Under the pieces are notes generated by a model. It saw only the letters and a program-made list of their open reading frames with translations, was not told the origin of the DNA and ran no database searches. Both the position numbers and the translations under genes were made by a program. From assembly GCA_019648995.1 (NCBI GenBank), contig BLXT01006630.1:2012326-2038940 (forward strand): a stretch of 26,615 nucleotides of DNA, given 5' to 3'. Position 1 is the first letter of the stretch; each line of letters begins with the position of its first letter. This DNA comes from Plakobranchus ocellatus. Taxonomy: Eukaryota; Mollusca; Gastropoda; Plakobranchidae. Below, piece after piece: positions 13,001 through 25,000 of this stretch.

Positions 13001-16000
13001 CCTTCTGTCACGGGTTTGAGCCTTGCTACCGGCGCTCTGGCCTGACAGAGGGCCTAAAAGCCTGAGATCACCTTGTTCTGGACTAGCTATATACAAAAAA
13101 AAACCAAACTTGAAAAAAAAAAAAAACAAATGAGAGATTTTACGTTGTATGTACTGTTGAAATTCTTAAAGGCATCCTTCAACCAAGGAGTTGATTCCTT
13201 ATGCTTGTATGTAGCCCTGAAATCTGCATGCTACTCTCTGTTGTGGGCTCGACTTTGATACATGTTCACAACGTAATGGCCTGATGAGAGCGTAGAAGTC
13301 TGAAATCACCTTTTAGTGGACAGGCTATATGTACAAAAAAAAAAAACAAGAAAAAAACCCCAAAAACTCAATGAAGCAAAACCCTGCACATTCATCCCAT
13401 CTTTTTTTCCCTCGTACATCAGTATGTGTCACACAGAAGTTGGTGCTTGCAAATAGAAAGAAAAACATTAATTATTATAGAGGTCTCATTCACCATGCAT
13501 TGTGCTCACTTTACTGCATTTCTTTACCATAATTCTTTGTTTCGTTTGTATATTTTAACTTTCCTGCTGCTTTCTGATCATTTACAAAGGGAAACATTTC
13601 AGACTCTCTGCCTGCAATCCTCACACTGGATTTTCAAAAGATGCATTCATTAAAATGCCTCTGGAGGAGATAGCCACATTCTTCCTTTCGTAACTTCTTG
13701 TTTTATTTCACATTTAAATTTGTTGACAGTTTCCATCTATTATAAAAGCTCTTCTACCTGCCTTGCGTGGGATTCATGCTGTTGTTCTGTATTATCCAGG
13801 CAATCTATCATCTTATTCTCACAGGCTACAGCTCCAGGAGGAGAAGACACCCAACACTCTCCTTCTCTATCATTTGCCAGTTTCCATCTATTATCAAAGC
13901 TCTTCTACCTGCCTTGCGTGGGATTCATGCTGTTGTTCTGTATTATCCAGGCAATCTATCATCTCATTCTCTCAGGCTACAGCTACAGGAGGAGAAGACA
14001 CCCAACACTCTCCTTCTCTATCATTTTGTTGGAATATCATCGTCAGTCAGTGCTGATCCCATAGTCATGATACGCAGGCTCACAGCGCAGGTAGGTTTGG
14101 CTCAAGCTTAGATTGATGTGATATGTTGATGGCAACTTGAGAAAAGCCATAAAAATTTGCTAGATATGCATGTTGAGTTTTTATTGCACCATTTACCTTA
14201 TCTGTTTGCCTGTGTTTTGAAGTTCAAATTTTGTTTTTTATTAGAACACAAACTTTTAAGAGGAAAATTGCATTAAAGTAAAAATACTTATTTTGACGTA
14301 ACAGGAGCCTAGTACAAAATTAGGGTCAACAAGTTTTGACAAGTTTTCTCAGATTGCCACACATATATTTGTAATCATACTATAAAATAAGATGTTCTAC
14401 AGCAGTTTAAAATGATATATATTATCTTAAGTCTTCAGAGACTTTTTCACTCTGACCATGCAACCAAACTGTAACTCAAACTTTTTTCCTCCTAAGCCGT
14501 TAGATCTATCACAATTCCCATGTTCCAAAGCACCATAATACTTGCATTATATGTTAAATTTCTCAAAGTAAATTTTTAAATTTTTAGTCACAGATGTGTA
14601 AAATTGGAAGTTGAAAAACAAAAGAGACATCAATTTTTTCAATTGCTTACAGTTGATGCAGCATGTGACCACTCCGCCCCCTCTGACCTGTGACCCTGTC
14701 CGCCTGGTGGAAGAGTTCCCTAGGTGGCTGGAGAAAGTCTCGGCCAGATCGCCTGGAGGAGTTATATTAGTTCTTGATTCTGTGGACAGATTTCCGGTAT
14801 GTCATTGAGCCAGGAATTTGATGTAATGTACAGTGCTGCCAGAAAATGAGACATTTAATGGCAGGAATGGGTGTAGAGATATTGGTACAGTTATAATTGT
14901 TATAGTTGGTATTGGTATAGTTATAATTGTTTACATTTTAAACTAAAATTGTCCCTGAATCATAAATCATATGAGATAGTGCCAATACAATTGGCATTAT
15001 CTTATATGATTTTACATTTAGACACAAATTCCTGCCCATTGCATTTGCCGAATGTCTCCATTTCTGTACTTGGTGTGAGATGCCTCATTTTGCAGTGTTA
15101 GCATACATGATGTTGCAAGTCAATGCTCAGTGAGGTTTAGTTTCAACAGAGACTTAATTTTGATTGATTGATGAAGTTCCAGGTTTTACTGACAAAAGCC
15201 TTACATGTGTTTTGTGATCTGATGCTTTCTTTAAAACAATTTTTTTTGCCTGTATTTTTTTATTTTATTTTTTTTTTAATTTCAATTGCACTCTTTAACA
15301 ACCAGTAACTAAGTATGCCAAAAAAGAAAGAAAGCAAAGTTTTACAAACTCATGTTTGCTCCTCGGTTAGTGAGTATGTGTTTTTGGGGTTTTTTTCTTT
15401 TTTTTCTGACTATAGCGAAATGTATTTGCAATTGTTTCCTCGTTTTAAATCTCTTTATCCACCATAGATTTTTTCCAGTCAAACCTTTCTCTAGCAAGTG
15501 AATTGTGTGTTTAACAAAACAAGATGTTTGCAACAACAACACACACAAAATAAAAAGTGAAAATTTTGGTTGGTAGTCACCGTGTTATATCAGACTTGTC
15601 AGGTTTGGCAAAAATTTTAGAGGGATTTTGTCAAAAGCATCGAATGCTTTGTATACCTGTATCAATATCTTCACACTGCACCTGTGTTCAGTGATAACTT
15701 TTTGTGATGGTTCATAGGGGATATCATCTCCTGATTAAACATAGGAGATGTAGATCTGTAGCCTGTGGGAAAATTCTTGGTCTCTTTTGTCTCACTTTGA
15801 GCTTTGCCACCAGCATTCTGGCCTGAAAGGGGTCTTGTTTTTACTGGCTGTACACAAAAAAAATCCCAAAACAAAACCAAACCTTTGACTTACACGAATT
15901 TTCATGTAAGACAAAGGTTTGCTTTTGTGAATATCTATTCCTTTAACTAGAGTACCCTTCTTTGCTGCATTTTTTTTATATGCCGCTGATCCGCTGATAA

Positions 16001-19000
16001 AAATACTATAGACTTTCACCATTTCTTTGTCCTCATAAGTAGCATGCACCTTATCCTTCCAGCAAGCAGATGTCCACTTGAAGTGGCTGTTGGACCCGCT
16101 GCCTGTAGATGCAAGAGTGATTGTGTCTGTGAACGAAGAGTCCTGTCCACAGGCCTGGAGGTGAGTCATGTGTAGTTTCTCAAGTCTGCTTTGACATTGA
16201 CACCTCTTCTTGGCCGTTTCCCTTGGAAGAAGAAAAAGAAATTGAATAAGATGGTTTGAAAATAATTAAGACTAGATAAGGCGTTTTTTTTTTTCTTGAA
16301 TTTTTGAAGCACTTGGTATTTTGATCCCAAATTAGGGAAGGGCAAAAATGTAAAAGTTGATTAAGTTTTAGCAAAAGTTAAGCATATTATTAATACTGAA
16401 AGCATTTTAGCAGATAATTGCATAGTAAAATCTGATTGCTTCAAAGTCTGTTTGTATTTTACTGTATATTATGCAATTTTACCATTGCATGTTTTTCAAA
16501 TCTAGTTATAAATAATTCAATAAACTTCCTCATATGCAGTTTACTTGGCTACTGGTGTCCATCCTAAAATTTTAACCTACTTGTATGTATCTTTTACCTG
16601 TTTCAAATTTAGACAGAAATGTTTTCCATGATAGAGACTACTGTAGCGTTGCACAGTTCTTTGGGCGTATGATTTGCATTTGATCCAGTGCTTTTAATCT
16701 TGTCCATTCAACCTCAGATCCTGGCCAACATTACACATGGAGGCGAGCAGCAGCAAGCATGTGAAGGAGCTACTCAAGGCAGAGATGGGAGCCCTCCTGG
16801 CAAACATCGGTGGAGGCCTTCAGCAGTGGAGATCAACCGGAGCAGATGGAGGGGGTGGCAGAGGTGGAGGGTTAGCAGCATTACTGGAACCAGACAGAGA
16901 GGCGGAGATTGTAAGCCAGTGTCGCACCGCCGCAACATGCTGCCCACTCTATGTGGCTCTTCTGGCCAGGCACTTGGCAAGGTGAATACTGGTGGAGTCC
17001 AAGTAACCTAACTACTCTGATAAACATAAATAACGTGAATCCCCAGTGTCATAACTTTTTCTTAACAGTGACATAAAGAATCAACATGAAAACTTCTGAG
17101 CTCTCAATGTTTAATTTTTTTTTTCATTTTTAAGATGAAATGCAATCTGCAGAAGACATAATTTTTTTTTTTTTTAAATTTTGTCCTGTACAATCTTATA
17201 AAAAAAAAATTTTTTTTTTCTCTCATTATTATTAGCATTGATGGAGCTGACTCGAAAGTGATAGACAAGCATCTCTCTACAATGCTGACAAGCTCAGACA
17301 GTTGCGAGCTTTACCGCTCTGTTATGGAACTTTACACAGAAAGCCTGACAGTCCATTCTGCAGATTTGCTCAGACAGGTCAGTACAAACAGTAAGCTGGA
17401 AAATCATTTAGGTCTTCAGAATATGATAACTATACTGGATAGATCAAGGTTCTTTCAGTATTAACAACTATTGTTCTTCTACCAAAGTCAGATTAAATCA
17501 ATAAATGCTTTGCAATCATTAACAATGATACGATATTACAATAATCATCATCATCATCAGGTGCCTTGTGTGGAATAGACATTGGCGATCATGTTCGTCC
17601 ACCCATAAACTATTCTCAGTTAACCTTATAAAGTTGTTATTGCTACCCTTGCCTCTTGCCCGTGACTTAGAATTTTCAATAAAAGTTATGCTCTGTCTAC
17701 CTCTACTGCGCTTGCCTTCAATTTTTCCAGTAACTGCTAAGTGTTCTAAACCCTTATGTTGGCAAATATGGCCTAAAAATTGTAGTTGCATCTGTCTTAT
17801 GGTTTTAGTTTATGATCGCTCGAGATTTGCCTCTTTCAGAACTAATTAATTTGACTTATTTTGTGTCCAATCACAATGGTATCAATAATAAAACTAAAGT
17901 GGGTCCCACGCTTAGTCCAAGCATCGGGGACCAGAAGTAGGGTCCTGATTATTCTTGGCATACAATATTACGAGGTAGTTAGCCATTGCTTTCCGCCTTT
18001 ACTTTTGCCTTAAGAGACCTAGCTACCCATTTTAGTGCTGGGTGGACACAGAGGAGCAATGAAAATCTGACTTGGCCCGTACTGGGAATCGAACCAATGA
18101 TCTCTTAGTTGGTAGTCAACTGCCCTACCAGATCAGTCACTGCTTCCCCAATATGAATACAGCTGTAGCCAAATGAAGAGCAGAGCAGCATCGTCAGTGT
18201 TGTGTAAAACGATACTGCTTTCCATTTGGCTACAACAGTATTGATACCATTGTTACATCTTATCATTGTTAATGATGCAAAGCATTTATTGATTTAATCT
18301 AACTTTGTGCTCTGTCAGTATTTTCATTTTCAATGACACATGAGATCTTTAAAAAGTGGGGGGTGTCACCACCTCTACCTTTATTAGAAAAAAAAAAAAA
18401 TCTCTCTTCCACATGCCACATAACAGTAGTAGTATTGGAAGTTGAAAAAAAAAATTCATTCAACTGGATCTCAGGACAAGTTGATGTGGTGATTTTGTTT
18501 GTCATGTTGGTGATGAAGAGATGTGACACACATGCTAAAATTTGCTTCTTCTTTTTTTTTTTTTTTTTTTTTTTTTNNNNTTTTTTTTTTTTTTTTTTCG
18601 CTTTGTAATGGTTTTTAATTTTGCTGGTTGCCAAAATTCAATTCATTTTTGTTGTCTAAATTTTCCTTGTTTTTTCTAGATTATTGCCAGTATGGGATAT
18701 CTATTACAGCATAAAATATATCTTCTTGAAATGACATAAAGACAACTTTGATATTGTTGTAATGTGAAGCTGTGAGTAAGCAAAAAAAAAAAACAGAAAA
18801 AAATATGGATTGCTTGAAACACAAAAATGAATGATGTTAAAATATTAAAAAATGTGTTATCTCTCTTCTTTGAAATGAAATTGCCTACATGTGATTGTGA
18901 ATCTTATTATTATTTTAATGGTTTTACTGAAATTTGGTTTATCCCTGTTCAATGTCAATTGTGTAGGTCTTGCAACTGATCTATGCCAGCAGGTGTGGGA

Positions 19001-22000
19001 TGTTAGAGTCGGAGTTACTGGCCTTGGTCCCTGATCTAGACTGGCAAGAGTTGTGCACCCACTACGATTTCCTCTCCTCCCACCTGGTCGTTAAATACCA
19101 GCTTGGATTGCTGACTGTGGCCCACGCACAGGTTGATAGATAAGTTTTCTTCTGTTTATCTTAAGCATACTGTCATGCTCTTACTGAGGGCTAAACATGT
19201 GGGCAATGAAGATTCAACGGAGGTTTCACAAGGGAATTGTAAGGGGATGGGTAAAGGGGAAAGACCAGAGTAATTGGAGTCTCTTGAGAGCATTTGATCA
19301 GAGAAATGAATATCTGAACATCAATACCTTGTGTAGGTCACATCTGACATTTAAGGGAAAGAAAGATTCAACAAAAATGTTCATAATTATTGACCTGCGG
19401 GTGTCAGCTGTTGATCTTATTTGTTACCAGTAACTCATAAAGAAAGATTCATTAAAAATTTTCATAGTTATTGTTATTTGTTACCAGTCATTCATTTGTC
19501 TCTAATCTCTTGATGTCTTTTTATAAAATCAGGTCCAATTTTTTTATTCACCTTTCATCAAAGACTCTTTCTTACAGGCTCAGGAGGCAATTTTTGACGT
19601 TTGTTTCAAAGATGGGATGGATGAACTGGCCAGCGTCAGGCAAAAGTTAATTCGATACTTTCAAGAGAAAGTAGGGTGAGTTCTGTAACAAAAAAATTGC
19701 TTACATGTTAGTGTTTAAATTGTTTTAGAAATAAATTTTCTAATCAAAGAATTTTTTTTTTTACAATTTATGGAAATAAAATTATCTGATTTATGTAAAC
19801 TTTTGAAGCTAAAACATTTTTTTTCTCTCCTAAGAGTTAAGGAATAAAGTATTGCTAACTCGGAGAAAAAAAAATTGAGTCATCCAAAAAAAAAAAATTT
19901 ATATATATATATATATGCATAATTTTAAATAAAAATAATAAATGATTTTTAAAATTTTCAGTCCTGGAAAATCTTGCAGCCGTGCCGTGGATGAGCTCCC
20001 TTGGCTGGTCAGTCAAACCGGCAACAAACAGCAATTGGAGAAATGTATCCTAGATCTTGGTGTGTTCCAACAGATTTGTGCAAGGTATTCATTGGCAGGA
20101 CGAGACAAATTATTTGTTTGATTATGTAGATAAAAATGAGAATAACATTTTTTTTTTTTTTGGTAAAATTAAGATAAAAATTAATGCATGATTGATTATG
20201 ATACTATTTTAATCTCAATGACAGGTTATCTTGATACATTTGTAACACTGTCTTACTAGATGAATTTATTTGAGGGCTTTGCATACCAAGTTAACAAAAA
20301 ATCTTAAAATACATGGGATAAACTTACATTTTTTTGAAGTTTAACCACTTGACTGTTACGGGATTGAAGTTATGAGATGGACAGGGATTGAGATCTTAGG
20401 AATTAGTAGATTTAGATTAGGTGTTTGAGCCTTAGGAATAAGCACATGTTAAAAAGTCAGCTGAAAAATGGATTCAAGTAATAATCTTCAATTTTGTTTC
20501 ATTCCAAAGATCTCTTGTTTTTTTTTTTTTTGTTTTTGTTTTTGTTTTACTTAATGCAAAAAATGTATATATATTGGTTTATAAATACAGTTAGAGTAAT
20601 TAAGAAAAAAAACCAAAACCTTAAAATACTAGCTCTTTGTTCATGTGAGTCTATAAATAGTCAGGCGTAGAGTGAGTTGAAAAGAAGAAAATCACTTTCA
20701 TAGCTCTATCTCAGAAATGTTGATTGTAACTTAGACTGGTATCAAGACATTATAAAATATCCTCATCTTAGTCATGCCTTTCTACACTTGCTTTCAGTTT
20801 ATTGGTCACTACTATTCTTCTTCTTCAGATATATACCTTGCCTGGAACAGACATTAGTGATCATGTTCCTCCACTCGAACCTATTCTCAGTGAACCTCAT
20901 AAAGTTATTGTTTCTACCCTTATGTATTACCCATGACTTCAGACTTTCAGCAACAGTTATTCTATGTCTACCTCTACTGCGTTTTTTTTCTTTTTCATCT
21001 CTGGCCTTTTGCTTTTGAATTGCTTTTACTCTGTCAAACTTGGGTTTTTATTAATCTCAAGCGGTGTTTTCCATACAGAACGTGATCTCTCAATGCTGTC
21101 TGATGTTTGTATACCGTAATCTTATCATTTCTGGTGCATATATTTTCAGATACCAAAATTATTATATCTCTAGTTCATGGTTCGCAACTGGAGCATTCAT
21201 CTCTTTGTAAGATTCTTATAGAAATTATTCTGTTCTTTTAGCCGTTTAGGCATAGTAATATTTATGTATCTAGAATTGTTTATATGTGTAGCTATATTTA
21301 TGATTTTTATTTCAAATGGATGATGAACTTGAAAAATGCCTAACTCCTTCTTCATTAATACCAGAGGGCGATGTTCAGAACTGCTTGGGTATTGGCTGAT
21401 GGTTGACTGGGACAGAGAAAAGGTAGCAGAAGCATACTTTCAAGCCTGCAAGAACTCAGAAACAGGTACACTGAAGTATGCTTCATAACATTTGCTTGCA
21501 TTTTTACAATTTTTTAAAAAGGCTGTCTAGTGTAAAAAATTCCCACTGAGACTTGAAACTGATTTACCCTTGATGCCTCACATGTTTGACTTTTGATCTT
21601 GATAGCTAGACATTTGTGATTGATGTAGCTGAAGTGTATTTGGTTTTGGTGATATTTTTTTTTTTTTTAAATTAGTCTTTAGATCTTGATATATATTAGA
21701 AAGAAAGTAAGCCCATGACACAGTGCTAGATCTAAGGATCTACAAGAGATACAGTGTGAACAACAGGAATATAGAATAAAGAGATTAAGAAGATGTTCAC
21801 GCACTTAGACCTTATCTTTTCTTGTCTGTTGCTAATTCTAAGTGCATGAATGTCTTCTTAATATCTTTAGATCTTGAGAAATACATTTAAGTTTTAACTG
21901 ATCTTGTGTTGCGAGCTGATCATATCATGAATGACAAACTCTCTATACTCTACCATGCTCCACAGCTGCTGGTCAAGGGGATTTGAACCTGTTGAAAGTT

Positions 22001-25000
22001 GCCGAGACGTATGAAACGCTGGGTCGGTTTCTGAGAGATCTTGGACTTTTGCCTCAGGTTAGAGAGAGAGCAAAATATTTGTGGGTTTTTTTTTTTAAGC
22101 TGGTAGTGTGTTGAGGTAGAGCTGGATGAAACAAAAGCTGTGCAGTCACCATATGGGAAGAAAATACTGGTGTCTCTGCAAAACCCAACAGATTTGACAA
22201 CCACTGATAATTTAGTAATTCACTACTGAAATGAGGCCCAAATTGCTGAACTTCTGAAAAAAGAAAGATGGGAAAATTAAAAAAAACCAAATGAATAAAG
22301 AAACAAACAAATTAACTTTTCAAATTGATCTGTATCTTTGCCAAATTTTGTCCTTGTCGTTGAAATGTACACCTTTGAAATCTTTTGGGCATTGAACTAT
22401 TTTGAACGATCCCTTGGCTTAAAAGGCTATTTGGTGTTACTGTAAGACAACTGGACATTTCCTTTGTAGTTAATATATTATTTTATAAAATATTGAAATT
22501 GGGGCTAATGAAACCAAATTTTTTAATTTGGCAGCTATGTCCTAATGGTCATGAGCATTTTAAACTCTGAGCTCTCTAACGGGGGGAAAATCAGGACAAT
22601 AAATGTTTCTGGACAGAACTTTTGAAATAAATACTCCTCTTCTCAAATATACTCAACAATTTACCTTTTTTTTATTATTTCAATTTTATGTTATGTTTCC
22701 TTTAACTGATAGATTGCTAAACCAACCCAAACATCCCTCAAATGGTGTTTCTTTATGTTAAATTGTCTTCACTTTTTTAAAAACACTTCTGCTGATGCAA
22801 TTTGTTTCGACTTCATGCCACCTGTGTTAGCCTTACTTACACAAAATTGTGTGTCAGTTACCAGAACAAGCCTCGCCAGTTGCCTGTGGCCTGACAACAA
22901 AGGTAGGTACAAAGATGATATTGCCAAAGTATTCAAAGGGTGCTGTCGGTGGCATTAAACAAACCAATCTTATCATGTTTAGCTTAAAGTAAGCATGGAC
23001 CAATGATTTTGACCTGCTGACCTTTCTGTGGTTCTTTGCAGGCACTCCCAGCACTCCAGCGGGCACTGGAAATACGAGAAACTGCCCTGGATCCTGACGA
23101 TGCCCTGGTGGGAAGATCGCTGCACCAGCTGGCCTGCTTGCATGCACAGGTTCGTACTTTATTTGCTTCATCTGTGCTCAGATATGATTAATCAGTCAGC
23201 GATGTACTAGGTTTTCTGCCCTTATATCAGGCATTCCAGGTTTGACATTAGATTTCCAGATTAAAAGGGTATGGGGGAAAAATATTGCTAAGAGGCAGGT
23301 TGTCATCATGTTTATGATTGAAAAATTTTCCACCTCAAGTATCGTATCGAAAAAAGAAATTTAAACTCATCAGTGCATAAATCATAAGTTTTTCAGAGTA
23401 TAGGTGTAAAAACTAATGATGCTGCTCTATTAGAGAGAAATCAGCTGTGGAATAATCTTTGCGGTTCTAAGTTAACCAAACAATTTTCTCTACCATACCT
23501 ATCGTGACAAAATCGCATTAAAAGTAGTCGTCCATCAATACTTTTGAGTTCACCTACCTAAAAGGAAAGAGACACAAACCTACTTTTTTCACCTGGCTCT
23601 AGTGTTAGTATATAGCTTTACACGAATAATACCTCACTTGTGCCCATTTGCTTTTTTTCCAGTTTGTAATCAGTGGTCCATACACTCATAACATAATGAA
23701 AACAGTGAAACAGTTTTGTGGAGTCCATTTTTTGGCAATTGCTTATATGTATAATCTTGCTTTGCGAAAAAACAGAGGAGACAAATTTGATGGGTTTTTT
23801 TTTTCATTTTTCTTTCTACCTACTCTATTTATCTATCTACCTACCTACCTGTCAATCTACTTACCTACCTATCTACCTACCTACCTACCTATCTACCTTC
23901 CTTCCTGCCTTCCTAGCTACCTACCTACCTTCTTTCCTACCTATTTACATACCTACCTACCTACCAACCTACCTCCCTTCCTACTATCTACCTACCTATC
24001 TACCTACCTACCTACCTACCTAACTACCTACCTACCTACCTACCTTCCTACCTACCTACCTATCTATCTATCTATCAATCCATCTATCTATCTATCTGTC
24101 TATGGATTGATGAATCTATCACTCCTCAGTGGGGCAAGCTCACAACAGCTGAGACGTTACATCGCCATGCACTAGAAATCTGTCAGACTACACTTGGGCC
24201 TGAACATCCTCTGGTGGCAAGAGAGCTCGATGCTTTGGCTGTTCTCTACCAGAAAATGGAAAAGTGAGTGCCTCTTTGTGCATCTTCTGTTCTCTCTCTT
24301 CCATGAATACAAACCGCTGCGGATTCAAACTGATTTATGTTACTTCAAAACAGGCTCTTTTCAAAATATCTAAGATATATTAGTACTTTTTTTAAGCTAA
24401 ATATAAGGGATCACTTCTCAGTGTTGAACTCATTATTCAGTCTAAATCTTACCTAATTATCAATGTAGGGGTAAAACTCAATGAAACATATTTTCTGTAT
24501 AGTATAGTATAGTATGCTTTGCCTAAGCCAAGGACGAAGACTGAGAAAACATGACTAGAAATGAGCCACTTTTCGCGACTAGCTGCTAAGCGCGGTAAAC
24601 AAACCGTATTGCCTGTTAGGATTTGATAATTTTACCACTTTCTTTATCCTGCACTTTTCATTATTGGTGCAAATAAATCGCAAAATCCTCATTGTCAGCG
24701 TTATGAAGCAATAAATTGTAACAATATTAGGAACAGTCGACCAGATTTATCTTTCCACTGCTTTTCCAAAGACCCAGAGTTGTTTTTGTAAGAGTCGTTT
24801 TTTTTTTTTTTATTTTACAAATAGACTGAGTGCTTCAAGGTTTAGTGGCTAGAATAATATAAGAAAAATTTCTCCACCAACCGCGGAGAGTGTTAAAACT
24901 AGTCACATGCTTCCTGTTTACCGTGCTTCCTTGCTAATTGCAACAACCTAGTGCAAACTCTATGGAGTGACGTCACTGTTTCCCCTCTTGATAGTCTACT

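Larger units (their letters stand above)
12595..13975 (+). other. Intron 11, with two SINE copies and an extra exon 12 start
   Basis: 1381 bases. It contains a tRNA-SINE (about 12947-13101), a diverged copy of the same family (about 13190-13345), and a tandem half-copy of exon 12 (13825-13877). The rest is AT-rich with no recognisable feature. Confidence 0.85.
14797..16062 (+). other. Intron 13
   Basis: 1266 bases. Holds a short imperfect duplication near 14881-14932 (ATTGGTAYAGTTATAATTGT twice), a SINE relic (about 15745-15862) and a 20-base-arm hairpin (15879-15920). Otherwise AT-rich with T-runs. Confidence 0.8.
17483..18307. mobile_element. Foldback (long terminal inverted repeat) element, interrupted by two insertions
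   Basis: The left end (17483-17542) and right end (18307 back to about 18248) are inverted copies with few mismatches (AGATTAAATCAATAAATGCT in both). With the two later insertions left out, the two arms of about 105 bases cover nearly the whole element, leaving a loop of about 15-20 bases (about 18185-18205). The native length would be about 230 bases. There is no coding sequence of its own. It resembles a non-autonomous DNA transposon (MITE/foldback). Flanking target duplication is not clear. Confidence 0.85.
17378..18966 (+). other. Intron 16, with nested transposable elements and an assembly gap
   Basis: 1589 bases. Holds a foldback element (17483-18307) carrying a LINE fragment and a SINE, then AT-rich sequence with a long T-run interrupted by four N. 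The acceptor before exon 17 (AATTGTGTAG) has a poor pyrimidine tract. Confidence 0.85.

Noticed and set aside
12950-13025. A tRNA gene on the + strand
   Set aside because: A and B boxes are present, but the cloverleaf is not complete and the sequence continues into a SINE body with an A-rich tail and relatives nearby.
13720-14111. Overlapping ORFs with internal repeats near 13.7-14.1 kb
   Set aside because: Explained by the 151-base duplication around the exon 12 acceptor. Only 13976-14090 fits NPHP3.
18080-18150. A tRNA gene on the minus strand
   Set aside because: The B box is perfect, but no convincing acceptor stem closes it and the sequence continues into a SINE body flanked by CAATA.
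23648-24175. A 175-codon ORF rich in Tyr-Leu-Pro-Thr
   Set aside because: It is the translation of the CTAC/CTAT microsatellite. It overlaps intron 22 and runs out of frame into exon 23.
24540-24950. Possible long inverted repeat around GCGCGGTAAACA and TGTTTACCGTGCTT
   Set aside because: Only about 15 of 20 bases pair and the match does not extend convincingly outward.
24968-24975. TGACGTCA cAMP-response element
   Set aside because: A perfect 8-mer, but deep inside an intron. One such match in 26 kb is not strong evidence.
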